DNA from: Marinilongibacter aquaticus
GTDB taxonomy: Bacteria; Bacteroidota; Bacteroidia; Cytophagales; Spirosomataceae
Length of the DNA stretch: 64,000 nt
Assembly (NCBI RefSeq): GCF_020149935.1
Contig: NZ_CP083757.1
Coordinates: 2,691,501-2,755,500 of the forward strand
Direction: 5' to 3'
The position numbers and the translations under genes are program-made. A model generated the notes under the pieces. That model worked only from the letters and a program-made list of their open reading frames with translations, was not told the origin of the DNA and did not search any database. The first letter of the stretch is position 1. Every line of letters begins with the position of its first letter. Below are positions 55,193 through 63,504 of this stretch, piece after piece.

Positions 55193-55918
55193 ATGAGAAA
55201 GCCTTTCGATGTGATTTACGAAGACAATCACCTGATCATCGTCAACAAACGAGCAGGTGTGATTGTGCATGCCGACAAGACAGGGGACAAGACCTTGGAA
55301 GATTACGTGAAGGAGTATATAAAGGAAAAGTACAACAAGCCGGGTGATGTGTTTTTGGGCACCGTGCACCGTTTAGACAGGCCTGTGAGTGGCTTAATTG
55401 TCTTTGCCCGCACCTCCAAAGGTCTGGAAAGAATGAATGAACTTTTCCGGAAAAGAGATGTGCAGAAAACATATTGGGCGATTTCCAAACGCAAACCGCC
55501 TGAGAAAAAAGCCAAGCTTACGCACTGGTTGGTAAAGGACCATGCGAAAAATGTGGTTACTGCCTACGATCACGAGGTTGAAGGAGGGCAAAAGGCCGAG
55601 TTATATTACCGTTATGTGGGTACGGTAAATAAATTTCATTTAATCGAGGTGGAACCGATCACAGGTAGGCCGCATCAAATTCGTGTTCAGTTGGCGAGTA
55701 TGGGCTGTAGTATCCGAGGAGATATTAAATACGGTGCAGACAAGCCAAACAGAGACGGATCGATCAATTTACATTCTCGACGCATCTATTTTGTCCATCC
55801 TGTGAAGAAGGAACCGGTTTTGTGTAGGGCGGCACTTCCTGAAGAGCCATTTTGGGAGGAGTTTCTGGCCCTCGACAATGAGGAAATTAAGGACGATACA
55901 ATGAAGTTTCTATATTAA
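55193..55918 (+). CDS. RluA-family pseudouridine synthase
   Basis: 241 residues without an S4 domain. The catalytic motif GTVHRLDRPVSGLIVFA carries Asp62. EVEPITGRPHQIRVQLASMG and NLHSRRIYFVHPV are further family motifs. It isomerises uridine in rRNA or tRNA; which site cannot be told. It follows dxr closely, and its last codons overlap the 3' end of the small membrane protein gene on the other strand. Confidence 0.94.
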   Translation: MRKPFDVIYEDNHLIIVNKRAGVIVHADKTGDKTLEDYVKEYIKEKYNKPGDVFLGTVHRLDRPVSGLIVFARTSKGLERMNELFRKRDVQKTYWAISKRKPPEKKAKLTHWLVKDHAKNVVTAYDHEVEGGQKAELYYRYVGTVNKFHLIEVEPITGRPHQIRVQLASMGCSIRGDIKYGADKPNRDGSINLHSRRIYFVHPVKKEPVLCRAALPEEPFWEEFLALDNEEIKDDTMKFLY

Positions 55919-56092
55919 TTCGTTGACTTCACTGTTGGTGGTGTTTTCCAAATCCAAGATATCGGCTTTGGCTTGATCGAAGGTGCGAATTATACCTTCC
56001 ACTGCACCGGCTATTGCTGCCATCGGAAACAATATGGGCATAAAAATCAGCCATTGCACCATCATCAAGAAATTCACGCTCTTATTTTTCAT
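55910..56092 (-). CDS. Small membrane protein, hypothetical
   Basis: 60 residues. One long hydrophobic segment (SVNFLMMVQWLIFMPILFPM and on to AAIAGAVEG) could form one or two membrane helices, followed by an acidic tail (KADILDLENTTNSEVNELI). There is an ATG start and no named family. The frame overlaps the pseudouridine synthase gene by 9 bases at convergent 3' ends. The clean hydrophobic-then-acidic layout favours a real gene, but its short length leaves doubt. Confidence 0.5.
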   Translation of the reverse strand: MKNKSVNFLMMVQWLIFMPILFPMAAIAGAVEGIIRTFDQAKADILDLENTTNSEVNELI

Positions 56093-56156
56093 ATCAAACA
56101 GATTATTACTGTACGCTGCCGCTTTTTTTGGGTTTATGTAGTGTTCATTTAATCAA

Positions 56157-56187
56157 CTGGGAATGGATTATTTCAACCCATTCCCAG
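56157..56187. repeat. Perfect hairpin downstream of the nagB fusion gene
   Basis: CTGGGAATGG (56157-56166) pairs with CCATTCCCAG (56178-56187) with an 11-base loop. Neither strand has a good T run, so it may be an imperfect terminator or an RNA-stabilising structure at the 3' end of the nagB fusion mRNA. Confidence 0.5.
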
Positions 56188-56253
56188 AATAATTATAAAA
56201 CTAACTTTTTTATTTAACGGTAGCAAGTAAACGTCTATTTTTTCCTAAGGGCA

Positions 56254-58179
56254 TTAGAAATAATAGCGTACAAAGGCTTCCATTGCTTCGTATTCGGCCA
56301 ATCCCAATTGATTGTATATAGACGCAGTGCCTTGGTTTCTTTCCTCGGCCCTTTGCCAGAATTCGCGAGCATCCGATCCTTGGAATACCACGCCGTCTTT
56401 TTGCGATTGGTGTTTGAAAATACCCATACGTTTTTCCAAAACTTGGTCTGGGCTCATTGGCACGGCCATTTGAATTTCGTGGATATCCCACTCGGCCCAA
56501 GCACCGCGGTAAAGCCATACCCAACAATCTTTCATAAAGTTTTGTGGTTTCAGCTTCTCTAGGGCCTCAAAAATGGCATCCAAACAGACTTTGTGCGTAC
56601 CGTGCGGATCGGCAAGATCGCCAGCGGCATAAATCTGATGCGGTTTTATTTCTTCGATCAAATCGCTGACAATTTTCACATCTTCAGGGCCGATCGGGTT
56701 TTTCTGTACTTTTCCGGTTTCGTAGAAAGGAAGATCCAAGAAGTGAGCGTTTTCTGGCGGGATGCCCACAAATCTACAGGTTGCCTTGGCTTCTCCACGT
56801 CTGATCAAACCTTTTACCCAACGTACTTCTGGCGAGTCGATTTCGCTATCTTTTTTGTTACGAAGGAATTCGATGGCCTTTTTGTAGGTCTCGATGGTCT
56901 CTTCGTTTTCTACACCGAATTTCTCGTTGTAGTCGATTACAAATTCCATGAAACGGTGAGCTTCATCATCGGCTACGGCAATATTTCCAGAAGTTTGATA
57001 AGCGACATGCACTTCATGTCCTTGGTCTACCAAACGTTGGAAGGTACCACCCATAGAAATGATATCATCATCGGGGTGCGGGCTAAAAATCAGGCAACGT
57101 TTTTTCGCAGGCAAGGCACGCTCCGGTCTATAGGTGTCGTCGGCATTGGGTTTTCCACCAGGCCAGCCCGTAATTGTACGCTGCATTTGATTGAATACCT
57201 CGATGTTGATCTCGTAAGCTTGGCCATGAAGAGCCAAAAGATCGCTCATTCCATTGTCGTTATAATCCTTGTTGGTGAGCTTGAGAATCGGCTTTTTGAT
57301 GCTGAGCGAAAGACTTGTTACGGCCTTTTTCACCATTTGGGAAGTCCATTCCACATCTTCTACCAACCACGGTGTTTTCATCCGTTTCAAATCAGAAGCC
57401 GCGGCTTCGTCAACGATGAACAAAGCATTCGAATGTCTTTGCAAATAAGAAGCGGGGTTCAGTTCAGACACGCGGCCTTCAACGGCTTCGGCAATTTTTT
57501 CGGCTTTTCTTTCACCCCAAGCGAGCAAAACTACGCGTTTGGCAGAGAGGATTTTGGATACACCCAGTGTAATAGCCTTTTTCGGCACCTTGGTCAGTTC
57601 GCCACCGAAATCGGCTTTGGCTGCGGCACGTGTTGAGTGGTCGAGCATCATCAAGCGGGTCTTGGAGTTTTCCAAAGAACCCGGTTCGTTGAAACCGATG
57701 TGACCGTTTCCGCCAATTCCCAAAAGCTGGAAATCCAATCCACCGTTGTCTTCGATTTTCTTTTCGTAATCTTGACAATGTTTGGCCAGCATCTTAGGGC
57801 TAACGGTTCCGTCGGGCAAATTGTAGTTTCCTTCTGGAATATCCACATGATCGAACAGTTGTTCTTTCATGAAACGCCAATAACTCTGAACCGCATCGGG
57901 TTTCATGGGGTAGTATTCATCCAAATTGAAACTTACCACGTTTTTAAAACTTAGGCCTTCTTCGCGGTGCATACGTACCAATTCGGCGTATACCGTTTTG
58001 GGCGAAGAGCCCGTAGCCAAACCAAGAATGGCGGGCTGGCCTTGCTTTTGTTTTTCACGGATCAGGTCCGCAATCTCCTGAGCCACTGCTTTTGATGCGG
58101 CTGCCGAATCAGAGAAAATACGCGTAGGAACTTTTTCGTACGCAATCGGTTCACGAATAATGGGCGTTTGCTGTATCAT
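56254..58179 (-). CDS. nagB: Fusion of glucosamine-6-phosphate deaminase (NagB) and PIG-L/LmbE deacetylase
   Basis: 641 residues with two domains. Residues 15-300 are a GlcN6P deaminase/isomerase: LGLATGSSPKTVYAEL (54-67), VVSFNLDEYYPM (81-92), and QLLGIGGNGHIGFNEPG (151-167) with its catalytic-site residues. Residues 360-620 are a PIG-L-type deacetylase: LIFSPHPDDDIISMGG (363-378, the zinc motif PHPDD), HEVHVAYQTSGN, and YAAGDLADPHGTHKVC with the second metal ligands. The pair would remove an acetyl group and then the amino group of amino-sugar phosphates. The same fusion exists in other Bacteroidota. It is a single minus-strand gene with no nagA in the window. The deacetylase substrate is not established. 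Confidence 0.93.
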   Translation of the reverse strand: MIQQTPIIREPIAYEKVPTRIFSDSAAASKAVAQEIADLIREKQKQGQPAILGLATGSSPKTVYAELVRMHREEGLSFKNVVSFNLDEYYPMKPDAVQSYWRFMKEQLFDHVDIPEGNYNLPDGTVSPKMLAKHCQDYEKKIEDNGGLDFQLLGIGGNGHIGFNEPGSLENSKTRLMMLDHSTRAAAKADFGGELTKVPKKAITLGVSKILSAKRVVLLAWGERKAEKIAEAVEGRVSELNPASYLQRHSNALFIVDEAAASDLKRMKTPWLVEDVEWTSQMVKKAVTSLSLSIKKPILKLTNKDYNDNGMSDLLALHGQAYEINIEVFNQMQRTITGWPGGKPNADDTYRPERALPAKKRCLIFSPHPDDDIISMGGTFQRLVDQGHEVHVAYQTSGNIAVADDEAHRFMEFVIDYNEKFGVENEETIETYKKAIEFLRNKKDSEIDSPEVRWVKGLIRRGEAKATCRFVGIPPENAHFLDLPFYETGKVQKNPIGPEDVKIVSDLIEEIKPHQIYAAGDLADPHGTHKVCLDAIFEALEKLKPQNFMKDCWVWLYRGAWAEWDIHEIQMAVPMSPDQVLEKRMGIFKHQSQKDGVVFQGSDAREFWQRAEERNQGTASIYNQLGLAEYEAMEAFVRYYF

Positions 58180-58397
58180 CTATAAGTCTGTGTTTTCTGT
58201 ATTTTATTCAAATTGTTCAAAGTTATGATAAATTTATTCAGGAGACCAAGGCGAATTATTAAATAAATTTAATTAATGAATATTTTTGGCTTTATCCAAG
58301 CGGATGACCGTTTGTACAAAACAGGAATGCCTTTCCAAACCAAAAAACCAACTTGCGGCGTTTTTAAAGCAGCAAGCACAAAAGTTAGCCAAGATAA

Positions 58398-60755
58398 ATG
58401 AAAAAAGCGATTTACTCTTTAATCTTATTCTTCTCAAGTTTTCACTTATTCGCTCAAAATTCGAATGTGAGCCTCAGCGGGTATATACGCGATGCGGCCA
58501 ATGGCGAAGGAATGATCGGCACGAGTGTGTATGTAGAAGAACTGAAAACGGGCACGCAGACGAATGCCTACGGTTTTTATTCGATTACCGTTCCGCAAGG
58601 AAAGTACAATCTTGTACTCACTTCTATCGGTTATCAAACCTTGAAAAAGCAGGTCGAGTTGAATGACAATTTGACCTTGGATTTCGAGATGAAAGAAGAA
58701 ACAGCCCTTTTGCAAGAAGTGGTGGTGAAAGCAGAAAAGGAAGATGCCAATGTGAAAAGCATCGAAATGTCTGTCAACAAAGTGGAAATGAAGACCATCA
58801 AGAAAATGCCCGCTTTTATGGGCGAGGTCGATGTGATTCGCAGCATTCAATTTTTGCCCGGTGTGAGCACCGTGGGCGAAGGGGCCTCGGGTTTCAATGT
58901 ACGTGGAGGCGGAATAGACCAAAACCTCGTGCTTTTGGATGAAGCTCCCGTGTACAATTCTTCGCACTTATTCGGTTTCTTCTCCGTCTTCAACCCCGAT
59001 GCGGTAAAAGATGTCAAATTGATCAAAGGGGGAATTCCGGCCAATTATGGGGGAAGGGCTTCATCAATATTGGATGTACGGATGAAAGAAGGAAATTCGA
59101 AAAAACCGGAGTTTAAAGGCGGCATTGGCACTATATTTTCACGGTTTTCGTACGAAAGACCGATTTTCAAAGAAAAGGGTTCCTTCATTGTGGCACTCAG
59201 AAGGTCGTATATCGATGTGCTGGCCAAACCATTTTTGAGCAAGGATTTGAAAGGCACGAAATTTTACTTCTACGATTTTACGGCCAAAGGCAATTACAAG
59301 ATCAACAACAAAAACACGATTTTTCTCAGCGGGTATTTCGGTCGTGATGTTTTTGGGGCCGATTTTGGCTTCAACTGGGGTAATTCCACAACTTCTCTGC
59401 GTTGGAACCACGTTTTCAACGACCGCCTTTTCTTGAATACCACGGTTTTCTACAGCAACTATGACTATTTGCTCGATTCGGATCTGAACAACAAAAACGA
59501 TCAGGATTCCTTTCGTTGGCAATCGAATATCGTAAACTACAGTGTCAAGCCCGATTTTCAATATTATATCAACACCAACAATACGCTTTCTTTTGGTGGG
59601 CAAAGTATTTATTATGCTTTCAATCCTGGGCAGGCACAGGCGGTTTCGGGCGGGCAGGCTGTGGATATCGGACTTCCTTCGAAATATGCCGTTGAATCGG
59701 CACTTTATGTGGGCAATGAACAAAAAATTGGTTCGAAACTTACGCTTCAATACGGTATTCGCTACTCCGATTACCGCTATTTGGGCTCTGGACGGGCGGT
59801 AATGCTCGAGCCTCGAGAGGAGCAGATTAATGAAAGGAATGAAGTTGCCTCGTATAAAGATTATGGGAAAGGCGAGCTCATCCAAAGGTATGGCAATTGG
59901 GAGCCGCGTTTTTCTGCCAATCTGGGCTTGACCGCAAGCAGTTCAATGAAGTTGAGCTACAACAGGTTGGCTCAGTATATTCATTTATTGTCGAATACCA
60001 CAGCCTCTTCGCCACTGGATGTCTGGACACCGAGCAGCAACAACATTAAACCGCAATTGGCCGATCAAATAGCGATGGGTTATTTCAGGAATTTCGAGAA
60101 CAACGCCTATGAAGCCTCGGTGGAAGTGTATTATAAATGGTTGCAAAACCAGGTAGACTATGTGAGCGATGCGGACTTGTTGCTGAATCCGGCCGTGGAG
60201 GCCGATTTACTTTTTGGTAAAGGACGGGCATACGGAGCAGAATTTTATCTTAAAAAGAACAAAGGAAAGCTGAACGGTTGGATCAGTTACACCTTGGCTC
60301 GCACCGAAAGGAAAGTGGAAGGCCTAAACAACAACAATTGGTTTCCGGCACGAATCGATAAGCTGCACAATTTGAATTTGGTGGCTTTATACGATACAGG
60401 GAAGAAATGGAATTTTTCGGCCACATTCAATCTTACCTCCGGTACGCCAGCTTCTTTCCCTACACAGAAATACCTGTTTCAGGGAATAGCCCTGCCTTAT
60501 TACGAAGCCCGAAATGCATACCGTATTCCGGCCTCGCACCGATTGGATCTTGCTGCTACTTTGAAAAACAAACATGCTCTATTCAAAAGAGGGGAAAGCG
60601 AGTGGGTGTTCTCCATTTACAATGTGTATGCTCGTCGAAATGCGTATTCTGTTTACGTAAGACAGAAAGAAAGCGACCTCTCGCAAACCGAAGCCGTTCG
60701 TTATTCTGTCTTTGCTTCTATACTTCCTGCAGTTACTTATAATTTCTCGTTCTAA
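58398..60755 (+). CDS. TonB-dependent receptor with carboxypeptidase-regulatory-like domain
   Basis: 785 residues. Signal MKKAIYSLILFFSSFHLFAQ, then a carboxypeptidase-regulatory-like domain (about 22-105; YVEELKTGTQTNAYGFYSIT). The plug domain follows (GASGFNVRGGGIDQNLVLLD; LFGFFSVFNPDAVKDVKLIK; PANYGGRASSILDVRMKEG) and then a barrel ending in ILPAVTYNFSF with terminal Phe. This is the smaller receptor type that pairs with DUF4249 lipoproteins rather than SusD. The DUF4249 gene begins 7 bases after its stop, so the two are coexpressed. Substrate unknown; relatives are sometimes linked to metal or peptide uptake. Confidence 0.95.
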   Translation: MKKAIYSLILFFSSFHLFAQNSNVSLSGYIRDAANGEGMIGTSVYVEELKTGTQTNAYGFYSITVPQGKYNLVLTSIGYQTLKKQVELNDNLTLDFEMKEETALLQEVVVKAEKEDANVKSIEMSVNKVEMKTIKKMPAFMGEVDVIRSIQFLPGVSTVGEGASGFNVRGGGIDQNLVLLDEAPVYNSSHLFGFFSVFNPDAVKDVKLIKGGIPANYGGRASSILDVRMKEGNSKKPEFKGGIGTIFSRFSYERPIFKEKGSFIVALRRSYIDVLAKPFLSKDLKGTKFYFYDFTAKGNYKINNKNTIFLSGYFGRDVFGADFGFNWGNSTTSLRWNHVFNDRLFLNTTVFYSNYDYLLDSDLNNKNDQDSFRWQSNIVNYSVKPDFQYYINTNNTLSFGGQSIYYAFNPGQAQAVSGGQAVDIGLPSKYAVESALYVGNEQKIGSKLTLQYGIRYSDYRYLGSGRAVMLEPREEQINERNEVASYKDYGKGELIQRYGNWEPRFSANLGLTASSSMKLSYNRLAQYIHLLSNTTASSPLDVWTPSSNNIKPQLADQIAMGYFRNFENNAYEASVEVYYKWLQNQVDYVSDADLLLNPAVEADLLFGKGRAYGAEFYLKKNKGKLNGWISYTLARTERKVEGLNNNNWFPARIDKLHNLNLVALYDTGKKWNFSATFNLTSGTPASFPTQKYLFQGIALPYYEARNAYRIPASHRLDLAATLKNKHALFKRGESEWVFSIYNVYARRNAYSVYVRQKESDLSQTEAVRYSVFASILPAVTYNFSF

Positions 60756-60762
60756 AAAGATT

Positions 60763-61671
60763 ATGAAAAAGTTCATTCTATATACAGCCTCAATACTATT
60801 TGTAGTTTTCCTTTCGGCTTGCGAAGATGTCATTCAACTCGACATTCCGGATAAGGGAGAAACGAAGTTGGTCGTAGACGCTTGGATCACCAACATTCAC
60901 GACGACAAGCGTGTAAAGCTGAGTCTCTCCCAGCCTTACTTCGACACGGCAGAGCCGAGTCCGGCAAGTGGAGCAACGGTGATTCTTTTTGAAAGCGACA
61001 GTACGGCTCACGAATTTGTTGAAAGTGGTACGTCTGGAGAATATTGGTTGAAAAGAGAAGACACAGGCTTTTTAAGAAAACAAGGGCAATATGCTTTGTA
61101 CATTAAATACCAAGGCAGTGAATACGCAAGCCTCTCGGCGATGAAAAGGGTGCCCCAAATCGATTCGATAAACTACGAATTTTTCGAGTTTCCGATCGCT
61201 CCAGACGATCAGCCAAAAGAGGGCTATTTGGCTCAATTTTACAGCCGCGATATTTCAGGTGAAGGCGATAGCTATTGGATACGCACCACCAAGAATGGGC
61301 AGTACATCAACGATCCCGCCCAAATCAGTACAGCTTACGATGCAGGATTTTCTCCAAATTCGAAATCCGATGGGCTTTTGTTTATTCAGCCGATTCGACA
61401 GTCGATCAACGACGGGCTTTATTTGCACGGCGATTCCATAAAAGTAGAGGTGTGGAGTATTACGAACGAAGCCTTTTATTTTTTGAATCAGGTGCGTCAG
61501 CAGTCGAGCAATGGCGGGATTTTTGCCACGCCTTCGGCCAATGTGATCACCAATATTGTGCCTCTCAATGAAAATGCAGGCATGCAGGCCGTCGGCTTTT
61601 TTGGCGTTTCTCAAGTGAGTGAAATGCAAACGGTAGTCGACAGTACAAAGGCGGTTAAATCGGCAGATTAA
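60763..61671 (+). CDS. DUF4249 lipoprotein, partner of TonB-dependent receptor
   Basis: 302 residues from ATG 60763 (MKKFILYTAS). The frame opens earlier at 60712, inside the receptor gene, but only this start gives a signal with a lipobox (LSAC, Cys20). The mature start EDVIQLDIPDKGETKLVVDA is typical of DUF4249, with beta-rich sequence following (SGATVILFESDSTAHEF; YALYIKYQGSEYASLSAM). The family always accompanies this type of receptor and is likely its surface-exposed lipoprotein partner, as SusD is for SusC. That role is inference. Confidence 0.92.
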   Translation: MKKFILYTASILFVVFLSACEDVIQLDIPDKGETKLVVDAWITNIHDDKRVKLSLSQPYFDTAEPSPASGATVILFESDSTAHEFVESGTSGEYWLKREDTGFLRKQGQYALYIKYQGSEYASLSAMKRVPQIDSINYEFFEFPIAPDDQPKEGYLAQFYSRDISGEGDSYWIRTTKNGQYINDPAQISTAYDAGFSPNSKSDGLLFIQPIRQSINDGLYLHGDSIKVEVWSITNEAFYFLNQVRQQSSNGGIFATPSANVITNIVPLNENAGMQAVGFFGVSQVSEMQTVVDSTKAVKSAD

Positions 61672-61714
61672 CTAAGCCCCAAAGTCAAGAGAGACATTAT
61701 GCGGTGAAGAAACG

Positions 61715-61742
61715 AGGCCATCCAAAGTGGAGGGCCTTTTTT
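61715..61742 (+). terminator. Terminator of receptor-DUF4249 operon, overlapping menB promoter
   Basis: AGGCC plus TCCA (61715-61724) pair with TGGA plus GGCCT (61728-61737) around AAG, with one A-G mismatch. A run of six T follows. Confidence 0.7.
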
Positions 61743-61767
61743 CTTAAGCCTGCTCTGGGTATTTTTG
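61737..61767 (+). promoter_or_regulatory. Promoter of menB
   Basis: TATTTTTG at 61760-61767 matches TAnnTTTG exactly. TTTT at 61737-61740, part of the terminator T run, is 19 bases upstream and can serve as the TTTG-like box. Confidence 0.5.
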
Positions 61768-61789
61768 CCCATATTAACGAACATATCCG

Positions 61790-62632
61790 ATGAAAAGTCC
61801 AAATTGGGAAGTAGCCAAAACCTACGAAGACATTACCTACAAAAAATGTGAGGGCGTTGCACGCATTGCATTTAACCGCCCTGAGGTACGAAATGCCTTC
61901 AGGCCAAAGACGGTTTTCGAATTGATCGATGCGTTTGAAGATGCCCGAAACGATGGGGCTGTAGGAGTGATTTTGCTTTCTGGAGAAGGGCCTTCCAAGA
62001 AAGACGGAGGATGGGCTTTTTGTAGCGGAGGAGATCAGAATGCCCGTGGAAAAGATGGCTACAAAGATGAGGTGGGCATTGGCCGTTTGAACATTTTGGA
62101 TGTGCAGCGTCAGATCCGTTTCATGAGCAAGCCTGTCATTTGTGTGGTGCCCGGTTGGGCAGTAGGCGGAGGGCACAGTTTGCACGTGGTTTGCGATTTA
62201 TCATTGGCCAGCAAAGAGCATGCGATTTTTAAACAAACCGATGCCAATGTGGCCAGCTACGATGCGGGCTATGGTTCAGCTTATTTGGCTCGTCAAGTTG
62301 GTCAGAAAAGAGCACGTGAAATATTCTTTTTAGGTCGGAATTATTCGGCCCAAGAGGCTTTTGAAATGGGCATGGTCAATGCGGTAATACCGCACTACGA
62401 GCTGGAAGACACGGCTTTTCAATGGGCCCAAGAAATTTTAGAGAAAAGTCCAATGGCCATTCGTATGCTGAAATATGCTTTCAATATGATCGATGACGGC
62501 ATGGTGGGCCAGCAGATATTTGCAGGAGAAGCCACGCGTTTGGGCTACATGACCGACGAAGCGAAAGAAGGACGCGACGCCTTTCTGGAAAAGCGTCGAC
62601 CGGAATTTGAGAAATTCCCCAAATATTCTTGA
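61790..62632 (+). CDS. menB: 1,4-dihydroxy-2-naphthoyl-CoA synthase
   Basis: 280 residues, crotonase fold. It closes the second ring in menaquinone synthesis. Landmarks are ARIAFNRPEVRNAFRPKT, GWAFCSGGDQNARGKDGY (oxyanion hole and bound-anion loop), VVPGWAVGGGHSLHVVCDL, TDANVASYDAGYGSAYLAR, REIFFLGRNYSAQEA, and a C-terminal YMTDEAKEGRDAFLEKR. NWEVAKTYEDITYKK at the start is the usual MenB N-terminus. No other men gene is in the window. Confidence 0.97.
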   Translation: MKSPNWEVAKTYEDITYKKCEGVARIAFNRPEVRNAFRPKTVFELIDAFEDARNDGAVGVILLSGEGPSKKDGGWAFCSGGDQNARGKDGYKDEVGIGRLNILDVQRQIRFMSKPVICVVPGWAVGGGHSLHVVCDLSLASKEHAIFKQTDANVASYDAGYGSAYLARQVGQKRAREIFFLGRNYSAQEAFEMGMVNAVIPHYELEDTAFQWAQEILEKSPMAIRMLKYAFNMIDDGMVGQQIFAGEATRLGYMTDEAKEGRDAFLEKRRPEFEKFPKYS

Positions 62633-62641
62633 TTTCAACAC

Positions 62642-62673
62642 AAAGGCCCCAATTTTCGAATTCGGGGCTTTTT
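62642..62673. terminator. Bidirectional terminator between menB and glycosyltransferase gene
   Basis: AAAGGCCCCAATT (62642-62654) pairs with AATT plus GGGGCTTTT (62659-62672) with a bulged C and a TTCG tetraloop. T-rich on both strands. Confidence 0.8.
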
Positions 62674-63382
62674 ATTTGAAAAGGCCGTATCGCAGAATGC
62701 AATAGATGGCTCGAAAACCATCTTTCCAGTTTATTTTCTTCCCTTCTTCATAGGTTCGGCCATAATAAGAAATGCCTACTTCGTAAATTCTGATTTTGGG
62801 AATTCGGGCGATTTTTGCCGTTACCTCAGGTTCGAAACCAAACCGTCTTTCTTTCAGGTCCAAACTTTTCACATGAGCGGTACGAAAAAGCTTGTAACAC
62901 GTTTCCATATCCGTAAGATTGAGATTGGTCGTGGCGTTCGAAAGCGTGGTGAGCAGCCGGTTGCCGATAGAATGCAAAAAGAAAAGTACGCGATGGGGTT
63001 TGCCGCCCATAAAACGTGAACCGTATACCACGTCGGCAAAGCCTTCAACAATGGGCTTCAGCAGGATATTGAATTCTCTGGGATCGTATTCCAAATCGGC
63101 ATCTTGCACAATGAGGAGGTCGCCCGTGGCGTGGGCAATTCCACTGTGAATGGCCGCACCTTTTCCTCGGTTTTCGGTATGCGAAACCAGCTTGATGATT
63201 TCCTGCGGGTTCTCCTTCGCAAAGCCTTCGGCGATTTCGACGGTACGGTCTTTCGAGAAATCATTGACCACAATTATTTCTTTTTGAATGTCGTTGATCA
63301 ATGTCGCCGCACAAACTTTTTCTAAAATGGCTGAAATAGTGTGCTCTTCATTATAAGCAGGAATGACGACCGAAAGGACCAT
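62672..63382 (-). CDS. Family 2 glycosyltransferase (DPM/undecaprenyl-phosphate glycosyltransferase-like)
   Basis: 236 residues, GT-A fold. [18 protein letters not shown] (3-20), [44 protein letters not shown] (metal-binding DAD, 94-96), and VYGSRFMGG are as in dolichol-phosphate mannose synthase relatives. There is no C-terminal membrane helix, so it is a soluble or peripheral form. It probably transfers a sugar from a nucleotide donor to a lipid carrier; donor and acceptor are unknown. Single minus-strand gene between menB and the aldehyde dehydrogenase. Confidence 0.92.
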   Translation of the reverse strand: MVLSVVIPAYNEEHTISAILEKVCAATLINDIQKEIIVVNDFSKDRTVEIAEGFAKENPQEIIKLVSHTENRGKGAAIHSGIAHATGDLLIVQDADLEYDPREFNILLKPIVEGFADVVYGSRFMGGKPHRVLFFLHSIGNRLLTTLSNATTNLNLTDMETCYKLFRTAHVKSLDLKERRFGFEPEVTAKIARIPKIRIYEVGISYYGRTYEEGKKINWKDGFRAIYCILRYGLFK

Positions 63383-63504
63383 ACGCGAGTATTGTTGTTT
63401 GAGATAGGCCTGCGAATACCGAATGAATGGATTCGAAAAACAGGACTACAAAAATAGAGCATGTTTTTTGTCCTTTGTACATTCTTTACAAATGATCTGC
63501 CCAT

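Noticed and set aside
56593-57636. A 347-codon plus-strand frame opposite the nagB fusion gene
   Set aside because: The minus strand encodes clear NagB and PIG-L motifs over the same bases; the opposite frame is a mirror of its codon bias.
58286-58666. A 126-codon frame overlapping the start of the TonB-dependent receptor at 58398
   Set aside because: Most of it runs through the receptor's signal and regulatory-like domain in another frame; the product is basic and featureless.
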